A DNA stretch of 64,000 nucleotides from Nocardia sp. CDC159 (GTDB taxonomy: Bacteria; Actinomycetota; Actinomycetes; Mycobacteriales; Mycobacteriaceae). A program made the translations under genes and the position numbers. The notes beneath the pieces were generated by a model. It was not told the origin of the DNA. It was given only the letters and a program-made list of their open reading frames with translations, and searched no databases. Within the stretch, counting starts at the first letter, position 1, and each line of letters opens with the position of its first letter. Below, in pieces: positions 54,783 through 63,623 of the stretch. The stretch is taken from the NCBI RefSeq assembly GCF_023740735.1, contig NZ_JAMRXH010000014.1:62001-126000 (forward strand). Direction: 5' to 3'.

Positions 54783-56465
54783 CGCAGACTGCGTTTCCGC
54801 CGAGTCGGAGAGAATGTGAACGTCAGAGTCGGCGTCAACGGACTCGGCTGACGGCAGTTGCGCCATCGCCGAGGCGATCAATTCCGGGCTGGTCAGCGGG
54901 CGCGTGGTGTTGTTCTTCGGCTGCGGGTTCGGCAGCTCCGCCTCCACCACTTTCATGTCCCGGAACCGGCGCGCGGTCACCATGACCCGCCCCTCCAGCG
55001 ATCCCACGGTCTCGTTGTACGCCTTGACCGAGCGGTCGATCGCGGTGCCCAGCTTCTCGACGTTCTTCCCCATCGTCGACAACCGCTCGTAGATCTCGGT
55101 GCCGAGTTCGAGGACCTGACGAAGGTTTTCGCGCAGCGCCTCCTGCTTCCAGCCGAAGGCGATGGCCCGCAACCCCGCGATCAGCGTCACCGGCGTCACG
55201 ATCAGAACCTGCTTGGCGGCGGCATATTCGAGCAGCTCCGGGTCCTTCTCCAACGCAGGCTGCAAGAACGATTCGCTGGGCACGAACATGAGCACGAATT
55301 CCGGCGTGGGATCGATCTTGCGGAAGTATTCCTTGCTCGCCAATCCGTCGATGTGCTGCCGCACCTGCTTGACGTGCCTCACCCACGACTTTGCGGCGTG
55401 GGCCTGGTCGTCGGTTTCCGTGGCCGCGACGAACGCGTCCATCGGCACCTTCGAGTCCACGATCACATGCTTGCCGCCCGGCAGATGCACCACCATGTCC
55501 GGTCGCTGCACGCGGTCGTCCTCGCCGGGGATGTGCACCTGCAAGTCGAAGTCGCACCGCTCCTGCATGCCAGCCAACTCCACGGCACGACGCAGATGCA
55601 TCTCACCCCATGAGCCGCGGATCTCCGGGCGCTTCAATGCCTGAACCAGACCACGGGTCTGCTCGCGATGCCGCAGGCTTTCCTCCGACAATCCCTTGAT
55701 CTCCTGCTGCAGCCCCGCCTCGCTCTTGGTGCGGCTGGTCTCGAAATCCCTAAGCTGCTTGTCGATCTGAGCCAGACCCTCCTGAACCGGCTTGCTGATT
55801 TCGGTCAGCTTCGCCTCCGCCGCCGACACGAGGGTTTCTTCCGACCGCGCCAACAGCTTCGCACCGATCGCCTCGATCGCTTCCTTCTGCAGGCGCATAT
55901 TCTCGGCATTGGCGTCGTCCATCTGCTTGCGCAACACCTCCATCGCAAGCGCCTGCTCCCGCAGCTCGACGTTCTCGGCTTCGAGCGCAGCGTAGGCGGT
56001 CTCCACCTCATGCAACTGCTCGCGTAACTGCTCCTCGCGCCCACGTAATTCGGCGACGTTCTGCTCGGCTGCACGCAACTGGCGGAGCAGGTCCGCATTC
56101 TGCGTCTGCTCTGATGCCACATCGGCGCGAAGGCGTTCGACCTCCACCTCTCGGGCCTGCAGATTCGCTCGCGTCGCGTCCAGTGCTTCGGTGATCTTGC
56201 CGATCTGCTCGCCGAGTTCGCGGCGCTCCGTTGCGAATTCGCTGTTGATGACCTCCAAGCGATCCGCACGTTCCCGATTGTGGTCCCGGTCGGTGCGCAG
56301 TTCGTCGACCTGCCGGCGAGCCTCACGGCTCTGTTCTTCGGCAACCTGGCGGGCGCTGTCACCCTCCGAGAGGCGGGCGTGAATGCGCGCTTTCGCGTAC
56401 AGGTAGCTAGCAGCAGCGCAGACCGCCGCCACAAGCACGATGACAGTCAACATGGTGCCAGTCAT
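54780..56465 (-). CDS. rmuC: RmuC family DNA recombination protein
   Basis: A 561-residue RmuC homologue: one N-terminal membrane helix (LTVIVLVAAVCAAASYLYA), a long coiled coil (~30-235), and the conserved C-terminal PD-(D/E)xK-like domain with RGSWGEMHLRRAVELAGM, HVIVDSKVPMDAF and EFVLMFVPSESFLQPAL. RmuC limits inversions and rearrangements and in some bacteria acts on incoming DNA. ATG 56465 follows AGGAGG at seven bases. It is placed between the restriction operon and the helicase arm, not in its usual housekeeping place. Confidence 0.9.
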   Translation of the reverse strand: MTGTMLTVIVLVAAVCAAASYLYAKARIHARLSEGDSARQVAEEQSREARRQVDELRTDRDHNRERADRLEVINSEFATERRELGEQIGKITEALDATRANLQAREVEVERLRADVASEQTQNADLLRQLRAAEQNVAELRGREEQLREQLHEVETAYAALEAENVELREQALAMEVLRKQMDDANAENMRLQKEAIEAIGAKLLARSEETLVSAAEAKLTEISKPVQEGLAQIDKQLRDFETSRTKSEAGLQQEIKGLSEESLRHREQTRGLVQALKRPEIRGSWGEMHLRRAVELAGMQERCDFDLQVHIPGEDDRVQRPDMVVHLPGGKHVIVDSKVPMDAFVAATETDDQAHAAKSWVRHVKQVRQHIDGLASKEYFRKIDPTPEFVLMFVPSESFLQPALEKDPELLEYAAAKQVLIVTPVTLIAGLRAIAFGWKQEALRENLRQVLELGTEIYERLSTMGKNVEKLGTAIDRSVKAYNETVGSLEGRVMVTARRFRDMKVVEAELPNPQPKNNTTRPLTSPELIASAMAQLPSAESVDADSDVHILSDSAETQSA

Positions 56466-56585
56466 GATGAAACCTCCTGTGAGACAAAATGATTCGTGAT
56501 ACAAAGCCGCCGAGTAGCCAAAGCTCCAGAGGCAGCGGCTTTCATGAAGATAGACGCGACGAATTCACGCTTGATGCAATACACC

Positions 56586-56603
56586 TGATAACCCTGGTTA
56601 TCA
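56586..56603. promoter_or_regulatory. Perfect palindrome between rmuC and the small-gene/helicase arm
   Basis: TGATAACCCTGGTTATCA has 8-bp arms (9 bp with the flanking C and G) and a 2-base centre. It lies 120 bp before the rmuC start and 91 bp before the start at 56695, in the AT-rich divergent gap, so it can control both. The near-copy at 54765-54782 suggests one regulator acting on three transcripts of the island. A transcription terminator is less likely because no gene ends here. Confidence 0.55.
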
Positions 56604-56694
56604 GTAAATTTTCTGTTCATGGCACAAAGAGCCTGTCAGGCTCGATGACATTCGGCCGCTAGGCCACCATCGAAGACCGACGGAGGACACCGCC

Positions 56695-57153
56695 ATGCAG
56701 TACTGGGCAACGGAAACCACTGCCCACACCGGCCCGATCACCTACGACCAGGTAGACGATCTGATCGACAGCTTCGGGCAGTGGGTATGCATCAGTCACG
56801 ACGACGACACCGGCCGGACCACGGCTTCCACGCCGGTGCACGCCATATCGATGGCAGACGCGGTCGAACGCGCTCAGCGGTTGATGCACGACGCGCTACA
56901 CAGCGCAGCCATCTCCGGCAGCATCACCAACGTTTGCGTCCGCACCCGCGCCGACCTGCTCACCGATCTGCGGGCGTGTGGCGACATGCCGGACTGGACC
57001 GAGGAGATGTTCGCGGAGGGCACCGAACTCGCGAATGAGATCTTGACGCACCGGGTCTTCAGCGGTCCTGCTTTCATCTTGGAAGCCAACGAGCCGGACG
57101 CCCTCCTGGGGCGCGTCCCGGGAGCTCCGCGCACCGACGCGCTGGACGGCTGA
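56695..57153 (+). CDS. Unrecognised 152-residue island protein
   Basis: A 152-residue acidic protein with no recognised domain. It is preceded by CGGAGG eight or nine bases before the ATG. Predicted mixed alpha/beta: DQVDDLIDSFGQWVCIS, then a helix SMADAVERAQRLMHDALH, and DWTEEMFAEGTELANEILTH. It lies ~100 bp before the toxin-like/helicase gene in the same direction and may be cotranscribed; an antitoxin or adaptor role for that gene is a guess from position only. Confidence 0.6.
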   Translation: MQYWATETTAHTGPITYDQVDDLIDSFGQWVCISHDDDTGRTTASTPVHAISMADAVERAQRLMHDALHSAAISGSITNVCVRTRADLLTDLRACGDMPDWTEEMFAEGTELANEILTHRVFSGPAFILEANEPDALLGRVPGAPRTDALDG

Positions 57154-57253
57154 TCACTGGTTCGCGCACGAAAGCCGTTCCACTACAAGATCATTCAGGA
57201 CACTCTGCGGATCCGGGGGCTCTGGTCTCCGGACCGCGCACCCAGGAGACCTC

Positions 57254-59350
57254 ATGCCTACTCTCGCTATCCATCGCGACTTCCTGCGCGATTTCGGCAA
57301 ACTCGAAGGCTGCGTACAAGACCGAGTGGAGGCGGTGTTCACGAAGTTCAGCAACGCAACCTTCGCCGGCCTCCACCTCGAAAAACTCGCGCAGGCCCGA
57401 AACAAGCAGCTGCGGTCCATCCGAATCGATGCCTTCTGGCGCGGTATCGTCTTGGCCCCGGACAAAGGCGACACGTACCTTCTGTTGAAGGTGCTGCCGC
57501 ACGACGAAGCGTACGAGTGGGCCGCCCGGCGTGACATCACCGTGAACGGGGTCAATGGGGGCCTCGAGATCCGCGACGACGTGACTCTCGCCGAGTCCCT
57601 GCCTGAACTCACCGCCGCGGCCGAGCGCACTCCGGCCCGGCTCTTCGCCCACGTCAGCGACAATGACCTGCGGCGACTCGGTATCGACGACACGACCCTG
57701 GCAGCAGCGCGCGCCATGACCAGTCAGCAACAGCTCGACGCGGCCCGAGACGCTCTGCCCAGCATTCAGTGGGACGTACTGCTGGGGCTGGCCGCCGGGC
57801 TGACGCCGGAACAAGTGTGGTCGGAGATCGGCGCCGACCGGGTCACCGAACCGGTCGACGTCACCGATCTGGATGCCGCGCTGCGCCGCAGCCCCGGACG
57901 CGTGCTGCTGGTCGACGGACCTGACGATTTGATGAAGGTGTTCGCCAACCCATTCGCGTTGTGGCGCATCTATCTTCACCCAACCCAGAACGAAATTGTC
58001 GACGCCTGCTACCACGGTCCCGCACGCGTCACCGGCGGACCCGGTACCGGCAAGACTGTGGTGGCGTTGCACCGCACGCGACGGCTCGCCGCGCGAGGAG
58101 CAGGGCGGGTACTGCTCACCACCTTCACTTCGACACTCGCCGATTCGCTGCAGGACGGTGTCATGACCCTGGTCAAGGAACCAGAACTGGCCGAGTCGAT
58201 CGTCGTCCGGCATGTGGATCGCTTCGCGCACAATGTATTCCGAGAGAAGCACGGGCAACCCCGAGTGCTCGATGCCCGGGGCGAGGACAAGCTGTGGCGG
58301 CACGCGCACTCGATGCACCCCACCGAATTCACCGAAACATTTCTGGCCGAAGAGTGGCGGCACGTCATTCTCGCGCAAGGACTGAAAACGGTCGACGAGT
58401 ATCGCACTGCCAACCGCGATGGCCGCGGCCGACGGCTGGGCAGACTTCAGAAGTCGAAGATCTGGGAGGCGGTCATGGCGTTCGAGAAGCTGCTCGCCGA
58501 CAGAAACGTCTGGACGTGGGAGACCTTGCGCCGTGAAGCCACCCGCATCCTGGACACCACCGACGACAAGCCCTTCCGGCACGTCGTCGTCGACGAAGCC
58601 CAAGATCTCAGCCCCGATCAGTGGCGGCTGCTGCGCGCCGCCGTCGCCCCTGGACCCGACGACATCTTCATCGCCGGAGATACTCATCAGCGCGTCTACG
58701 CCAACCGAGTCAGCCTGCGCGACACCGGAATCGACATCAGTGGCCGATCCCGGCGACTGTCGATCAACTACCGCACCACGGCTGAAATCCTCGCCTGGAG
58801 CCTGGCGCTGCTGAAGGGCCAGGCCATCGACGACATGAACGGTGGACTGGACTCCATCGCCGGATGCCGGTCCGACATTCACGGGCAGCCACCGGAACTC
58901 GCCGGTTTCGCCACCAAAGAGGCTGAAACTCAGCGCATTATCGAAACCGTCCGCCGATGGCTGACCAGCGGTGTGATGCCTGAAGAGATCGGTATCGCGG
59001 CCCGCACCAACCAGATAGCCGGGAAACTGACCCGCCAGCTCAGCGCCGCCGGTCTTTCAGCGTGCCTCCTCACCCGAACGAACCGCCCTCACGGTGAGAT
59101 CTCGGTCGGCACAATGCATCGAATCAAGGGCCTCGAGTTCCGATGCATGGTCGTTGCCGGAGTCGACGACGACCATAATCCGCTCGCCGCCGCCGTCACG
59201 CCCATAACAGACGACCCCCACGCACACGACGGCGACCTCCAGCGCGAACGCTGCCTGCTGTTCGTTGCCTGCACCCGCGCCCGTGAACAACTGCTGCTCA
59301 CTTGGCACGGACAGCCCAGCAGGTTCCTCGCCACGGTTCAGGACAGCTAG
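57254..59350 (+). CDS. RelE-like toxin domain fused to UvrD-like SF1 helicase
   Basis: A 698-residue fusion. Residues ~1-95 resemble the RelE/YafQ toxin fold (FLRDFGKLEGCVQDRVEAVF, LHLEKL, RSIRIDAFWRGIVLA, YLLLKVLPHDEAYEWAARR). Residues ~240-695 are an SF1 UvrD-like helicase: Walker A GGPGTGKT (261-268), DEAQD (447-451), INYRTT, VGTMHRIKGLEF and FVACTRAREQLLL, all intact. The helicase lacks the usual 2B length. The toxin residues needed for RNA cleavage cannot be judged by eye. No antitoxin is recognised nearby. It probably acts in DNA repair or defence. Confidence 0.78.
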   Translation: MPTLAIHRDFLRDFGKLEGCVQDRVEAVFTKFSNATFAGLHLEKLAQARNKQLRSIRIDAFWRGIVLAPDKGDTYLLLKVLPHDEAYEWAARRDITVNGVNGGLEIRDDVTLAESLPELTAAAERTPARLFAHVSDNDLRRLGIDDTTLAAARAMTSQQQLDAARDALPSIQWDVLLGLAAGLTPEQVWSEIGADRVTEPVDVTDLDAALRRSPGRVLLVDGPDDLMKVFANPFALWRIYLHPTQNEIVDACYHGPARVTGGPGTGKTVVALHRTRRLAARGAGRVLLTTFTSTLADSLQDGVMTLVKEPELAESIVVRHVDRFAHNVFREKHGQPRVLDARGEDKLWRHAHSMHPTEFTETFLAEEWRHVILAQGLKTVDEYRTANRDGRGRRLGRLQKSKIWEAVMAFEKLLADRNVWTWETLRREATRILDTTDDKPFRHVVVDEAQDLSPDQWRLLRAAVAPGPDDIFIAGDTHQRVYANRVSLRDTGIDISGRSRRLSINYRTTAEILAWSLALLKGQAIDDMNGGLDSIAGCRSDIHGQPPELAGFATKEAETQRIIETVRRWLTSGVMPEEIGIAARTNQIAGKLTRQLSAAGLSACLLTRTNRPHGEISVGTMHRIKGLEFRCMVVAGVDDDHNPLAAAVTPITDDPHAHDGDLQRERCLLFVACTRAREQLLLTWHGQPSRFLATVQDS

Positions 59351-59494
59351 CCCGACTTGCCGCCGTACCGATTCTCCGGTCTCGGTGGAGCATACCGGCA
59401 ACATCACATACGGTTTCGTGAGAGTCCGCAGCTCCCGCCCGTGCTCCCTGTCAGTTCAAATCGCAAGCCGCACAACTCAATCGGACGGATACAC

Positions 59495-60136
59495 ATGACC
59501 GCCACCAATGTCTCCTTCAGCGAAGTCGAGCCGATCCTCGATCGGCTCCCACAGACCTGGACCGGCGATTCCGAAACCAACTGGTACCGCTATGCCTGGA
59601 AAGTCCTGGAGGAAACCGGTGAAACCCAGGCCGACTCCGACGACGATCGCAATGAAGTGAAGCTGCGAGCAATCGCGCTGTGGGCCATCACGAAATCCTT
59701 CTTCGTGCACGCCTTCGACGAAGGCTACGTCACTGACTGGGACTACGAGGTCGGTGAAGCCATCGGGACACCACCGCTGCTTCCACGCGCCTGGATCGTC
59801 GATCGGATCCTCGCCGAGTTCGACTTCTCCGATCACATCAAGGAATACGGCGCGCCGCCCACAGACGACGAACTCGATACCGAGGTCTCGATGATGCTGC
59901 GGCAAATGGTGTCCTACGCCGCCAACGACGTCGCAACCACCCTGAGCAAGTGCCTGGGAGAACCAGGCACGTTCGCATCGCTCTGGTGCGTCGGACCACA
60001 CGGTGAGGAGAAACCTGAATACCCGCTCACAGCCGAAGCGGTCGGGAGCATCTGCAACTCACCAGACGAGTGGAAGATCGCGGCCTACGCGTGGGTGTCC
60101 GACGGCATGGAACTGTCCCACCGCGACTCATGGTGA
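59495..60136 (+). CDS. Unrecognised 213-residue island protein
   Basis: A 213-residue acidic, Trp-rich helical protein (TWTGDSETNWYRYAWKVLEE; FFVHAFDEGYVTDWDYEVGE) with no recognised domain, signal peptide or membrane helix. ATG 59495 has no clear ribosome-binding site. It starts 144 bp after the helicase gene in the same direction. The protein may be a cargo gene of the island. Confidence 0.6.
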   Translation: MTATNVSFSEVEPILDRLPQTWTGDSETNWYRYAWKVLEETGETQADSDDDRNEVKLRAIALWAITKSFFVHAFDEGYVTDWDYEVGEAIGTPPLLPRAWIVDRILAEFDFSDHIKEYGAPPTDDELDTEVSMMLRQMVSYAANDVATTLSKCLGEPGTFASLWCVGPHGEEKPEYPLTAEAVGSICNSPDEWKIAAYAWVSDGMELSHRDSW

Positions 60137-60453
60137 ACCACGGCCCGCCTGCTACCTCTTGGGAGTCCACGCGGCCATCGGCGGGTGTGGCCCCGTGGAA
60201 GGGCGGACACGATCCGACCGGACGGTTGGTCCTATTGAGATGGTGAAGTACGCCGACCGCGACGACGCCACCGAACCAGTTCATCTGAGGGGCAACGGTT
60301 CTCGATGGCCCCGGATGGCGCAGCTGCTGACGGTAGCGGCATCCGGCTATTACTTGCAAGGAAGACGCAGGGCGGCAACGGTTGAGTTCTATGGGTCGAG
60401 CAGTGCCCGGAAGTACTCCGACCCACCTCGTGATCGCTGGATCATCGAAGGTC
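60137..60453. other. Intergenic stretch, no gene seen
   Basis: About 300 bp after the 213-residue gene. Open frames here lack a start with a ribosome-binding site and have no recognisable product. No repeat or hairpin stands out. Confidence 0.4.
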
Positions 60454-60651
60454 ATGGAACCCCAAGAGCGACCCCAGTTCGATAGGCGCCGTCGGCAATG
60501 GGCATTTGCCTACCGAGTGAGCTATGTCGAGGGCGAGCAAGACGAACATTTGCGCAGTGAACTCGCAGCGGTTATCGGTGACCTGCTGGAATGGGCCAGC
60601 TTGCAAGCAAGCCGCCCTCCTGATCCCGAGTGCACACGTACCGTCGAATGA
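60454..60651 (+). CDS. Putative 65-residue island protein
   Basis: A 65-residue frame (MEPQERPQFDRRRRQWAFAY at the start, then SYVEGEQDEHLRSELAAVIGDLL) with GAAGG two to three bases before the ATG, too close to be ideal. The composition is balanced and helical. No family is recognised. It may be real or a remnant; a longer frame starting at 60382 is also open. Confidence 0.35.
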   Translation: MEPQERPQFDRRRRQWAFAYRVSYVEGEQDEHLRSELAAVIGDLLEWASLQASRPPDPECTRTVE

Positions 60652-60819
60652 CGGTCGAGCCGCCGAACCAATCCCTACTCGACTGAAGGCTGCGGGTTTG
60701 AACCACCTTGCCCCGAGGGGTTCGAACCGGCAGCATCTGACCTGGGGTTTCATCCTGAGTCCGGATACAGTTAGCGAGGCCTCAAGCCTCTGAACTGCGA
60801 AAATCCTGTTGTTGGTATG

Positions 60820-60893
60820 TGCCCCCGGTCGGGCTCGAACCGACACTGGGCGGATTTTAAGTCCGCTGCCTCTGCCAATTGGGCTACGGGGGC
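60820..60893 (-). tRNA. tRNA-Leu (TAA anticodon), short variable loop
   Basis: A complete cloverleaf on the minus strand: 7-bp acceptor stem (GCCCCCG/CGGGGGC), 3-bp D stem, anticodon stem GCGGA/TCCGC with loop CTTAAAA (anticodon TAA, codon UUA), T stem GTCGG/CCGAC with TTCGAGC loop, and discriminator A. The variable region is only ~5 bases, whereas most leucine tRNAs have a long variable arm; the A discriminator and 3-bp D stem still fit leucine. Its 3' end faces the defence island. CCA is not encoded. Confidence 0.9.
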
Positions 60894-60950
60894 GTGCCGG
60901 GTCAGCCTACCGAATTTGTACGGGCGTCTCGGAATTCTCCGGCCGGGTGG

Positions 60951-62417
60951 TCAGTGGACGCCCTCCATCAGTCGGCTCACCCGGGGGGCGAAGAAGTAGA
61001 CGAGGATGCCTACCGCGATGGCGATCAGGCCGGTGAGGCCGAAGTAGGCGACCTCGCTGTCGGGGTCGTAGAAGCCCGCGAGGACGCCGGACAGGGCGGT
61101 GCCGAGGCCGATCGAGAAGAAGTAGAGCGCCATCATCTGGGCTTGGAAGGCCTCGGGGGCGAGTTTGCTCGTGACGGCCAGGCCGATCGGGGACAGCAGC
61201 AGTTCCGAGACCGCGAACAGGCCCATGATGAAGAACACCAGCAGCGCGGGAACGGTCTTGCCCTCGAAGGCGGTCAGCAGCACGAACAGCAGGAAGGCCG
61301 CACCCATGCCGATCACGCCGTAGGCGAATTTGCGCGGGGTGCTGGGGGCGCGGTTGCCCAGCCGGGTCCACATGATCGCGAACAGCGGTGAGAGCGTGAT
61401 GATCCAGATCGGCTCCTCCGAGGCGATCCAGCTCGAGGGCGCGGTCCAGCCGAAGATCGACCAGTCCATCCGCTCGTCGGAGTACACCACGAGCACGGTG
61501 AAGATCTGCTGGAACAGCGACCAGAACACGGCGTTGGCGGCGAACAGCGGGATGAACGCGCGCACCCGGGTGCGCTCGATCGGGGTCACCTTCGGATGGG
61601 TCAGGATGACCACGAAGTAGATGATCGAGGCGATGGCGATGACACCGGTGGCCACCCACTTCAGATTCGCCAGCGTGATCAACCCGGTCGCCATCGCGAG
61701 AGCGACGATCACGATCACCGCGGCCGCGAGGGCGACCACCCGCCCCACCTGGCTCTGCGGCAGCGGATTCGGCACGATACGGCCATGGCTGCCGAGATTG
61801 CGGCGGAAGACCACGTACTGCGTCAGGCCCAGCGCCATGCCGACCGCGGCCGCGCCGAAGCCCCAGTGGAAGCCGATGTTGTCCTGCAGCAGACCGGTGA
61901 CCAGCGGCCCGATGAAGGCGCCGAGGTTGATACCGAGATAGAACAGCGTGAAGCCGCCGTCGATCCGCGCGTCACCCTTGGCGTAGAGGGTGCCCAGCAG
62001 CGAGGACGCGTTCGCCTTGAGCGCGCCGCTGCCCAGTGCGACCAGCACCAGGCCCACGCCGACCCCGAGCAGTCCGGGCAGCACCGCCAACGCGATATGC
62101 CCGGCCATCACGACCACACCGCCGTAGAACACGGTGCGCTCCATGCCCAGCAGGCGATCGGCGATCCACCCGCCCAGCACGGTCGACAGGTAGACCAGGC
62201 CGCCGTAGGCGCCGACGATGCCGGTGGCCGTGGCCTTTTCCAGCCCCAGGCCGCCGTCGGCCAGCGAGTAGTACAGGTAGTAGCCCAGGATCGTGAGCAT
62301 GCCGTAGTACGAGAACCGTTCCCACAGCTCGACTCCGAACAGATTCACCAGACCGATCGGATGCCCGAACACCGTCCGTTCGGTCCCCCGCTGCTCCGGC
62401 TGAGCCACTTCCGTCAT
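60951..62417 (-). CDS. POT-family (peptide:H+ symport) transporter
   Basis: A 488-residue transporter with ~12-14 helices, of the proton-dependent oligopeptide family: ELWERFSYYGMLTIL at helix 1 (the ExxERFxYY motif) and FYLGINLGAFIGPLVTGLL at helix 5. It imports di- and tripeptides with protons. ATG 62417 is used; GGAAAGG lies ~9 bases before it. Longer frames upstream do not encode POT-like residues. It lies 258 bp after ppx in the same direction, with a separate promoter likely. Confidence 0.87.
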   Translation of the reverse strand: MTEVAQPEQRGTERTVFGHPIGLVNLFGVELWERFSYYGMLTILGYYLYYSLADGGLGLEKATATGIVGAYGGLVYLSTVLGGWIADRLLGMERTVFYGGVVVMAGHIALAVLPGLLGVGVGLVLVALGSGALKANASSLLGTLYAKGDARIDGGFTLFYLGINLGAFIGPLVTGLLQDNIGFHWGFGAAAVGMALGLTQYVVFRRNLGSHGRIVPNPLPQSQVGRVVALAAAVIVIVALAMATGLITLANLKWVATGVIAIASIIYFVVILTHPKVTPIERTRVRAFIPLFAANAVFWSLFQQIFTVLVVYSDERMDWSIFGWTAPSSWIASEEPIWIITLSPLFAIMWTRLGNRAPSTPRKFAYGVIGMGAAFLLFVLLTAFEGKTVPALLVFFIMGLFAVSELLLSPIGLAVTSKLAPEAFQAQMMALYFFSIGLGTALSGVLAGFYDPDSEVAYFGLTGLIAIAVGILVYFFAPRVSRLMEGVH

Positions 62418-62675
62418 GCGCTCGACCTTTCCATGTTCACGCAATCTCTCAGCAACCGGGGTTGTGGTCGCGAGAAATACAGCGAGCCAGGTAATGGTCG
62501 CTGCGGCCAGCAGAGTAGCGGGGTATCTGTGTCGAGGAAGTAAATTCCGGTCAGAATGTTGGACGCTTGAGCAATTTGCCCTCAATGTGCACATCTGCCG
62601 GTATGGCAGCTTGGCACACTGCACGGCACCCATGCGGGGTGCGCGCGCCCCACTGGACAAAACGGACCATCGCGC

Positions 62676-63623
62676 TCAGGCGATCGACAGCGCGATCCCG
62701 TCCAGGATGTCGTGCTCGCTGACGACGAGTTCGGAAATGCCTGCCCGCCGGGCCAGTTCGTCGGCGAGGACCTCGGTGATGACCGCCCCACCGCCGATGA
62801 CGTCGACTCGGCCGGGATGCATCGGACCCAGCGCGGCCCGCTCGTCGTGGTCCATGGCAACCAGCCGGTGGCAGACCGCGCGCACCTGGTCCAGGCGCAG
62901 CCGGGTGAGATGCACCTTCTCCGAATTGTATTCGGGCAAATCCAGTGCGACCGCGGCGATCGTGGTCATGGTTCCGGCGACGCCGACCCAGGTGCGCGCC
63001 CGCTCGACCGGCACCACGCCGAACGCCTGCGCCAGCCGCTGCGAGGCGAAGAATCGGGCCGAGGCGACCTCCTCGGGCGTGGGCGGGTTGCCGTGCAGGC
63101 AGCGCTCGGTGATTCGGACGCAGCCGATATCGGCGGAATAGGCCGACTGCACGCCGGTGCTGTCGCCGAGCACCACCTCGGTCGACCCGCCGCCGAGATC
63201 GACCACGACGAAAGGCCCCTCGCTGCCCGACAATTCGCCGACCGCACCGGCGAACGACAGCCGCGCCTCCTCGTCGCCGGTAATCACCTCGGCCCACGCA
63301 CCGGGCACGACCCGGCCCAGTTCGGCGGCGGCCATGGAGAAGAAGTCGTCGCGATTGCGCGCGTCGCGGGTGGCCGAGGTCGCGACCATGCGCACCCGGG
63401 TGACCTCGTTGTCGCGCATCAGATCGACGTAGTCGTGCAGGGCGGCGCGGGTGCGCTCGATCGCCTCGGGATGGAGTTCGCCGGTGGCGTCGACGCCCTG
63501 GCCCAGGCGCACGATTCGCATCTCGCGGTGCACATCGGACAGCCGTCCGTCCGCGCCCACATCGGCGATCAGTAGTCGGATCGAGTTCGTGCCGCAGTCG
63601 ACCGCGGCCACCCGGTTACTCAT
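62676..63623 (-). CDS. ppx: Ppx/GppA-type exopolyphosphatase
   Basis: A 315-residue Ppx/GppA phosphatase with the actin-like ATPase fold: VAAVDCGTNSIRLLIADV (phosphate 1), VVVDLGGGSTEVVLG (phosphate 2), and GVAGTMTTIAAV (adenosine region). It degrades polyphosphate or pppGpp. Only the two-domain short form is present. It overlaps the upstream DUF501 gene by 8 bp, the standard eno-divIC-DUF501-ppx neighbourhood of mycobacteria. Confidence 0.9.
   Translation of the reverse strand: MSNRVAAVDCGTNSIRLLIADVGADGRLSDVHREMRIVRLGQGVDATGELHPEAIERTRAALHDYVDLMRDNEVTRVRMVATSATRDARNRDDFFSMAAAELGRVVPGAWAEVITGDEEARLSFAGAVGELSGSEGPFVVVDLGGGSTEVVLGDSTGVQSAYSADIGCVRITERCLHGNPPTPEEVASARFFASQRLAQAFGVVPVERARTWVGVAGTMTTIAAVALDLPEYNSEKVHLTRLRLDQVRAVCHRLVAMDHDERAALGPMHPGRVDVIGGGAVITEVLADELARRAGISELVVSEHDILDGIALSIA

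Noticed and set aside
60719..60750. GGTTCGAACC-like sequence resembling a tRNA T-arm
   Set aside because: The flanking bases do not pair into a T stem, and no acceptor or anticodon stem can be built. At best a fragment from past recombination at the tRNA.
45004..60893. CRISPR array or integrase in the island
   Set aside because: No set of evenly spaced direct repeats and no tyrosine or serine recombinase was found.
62626..62642. GCACCC/GGGTGC hairpin after ppx
   Set aside because: The stem is only 6 bp with no T-tract and lies in GC-rich DNA; too weak to call as a terminator.
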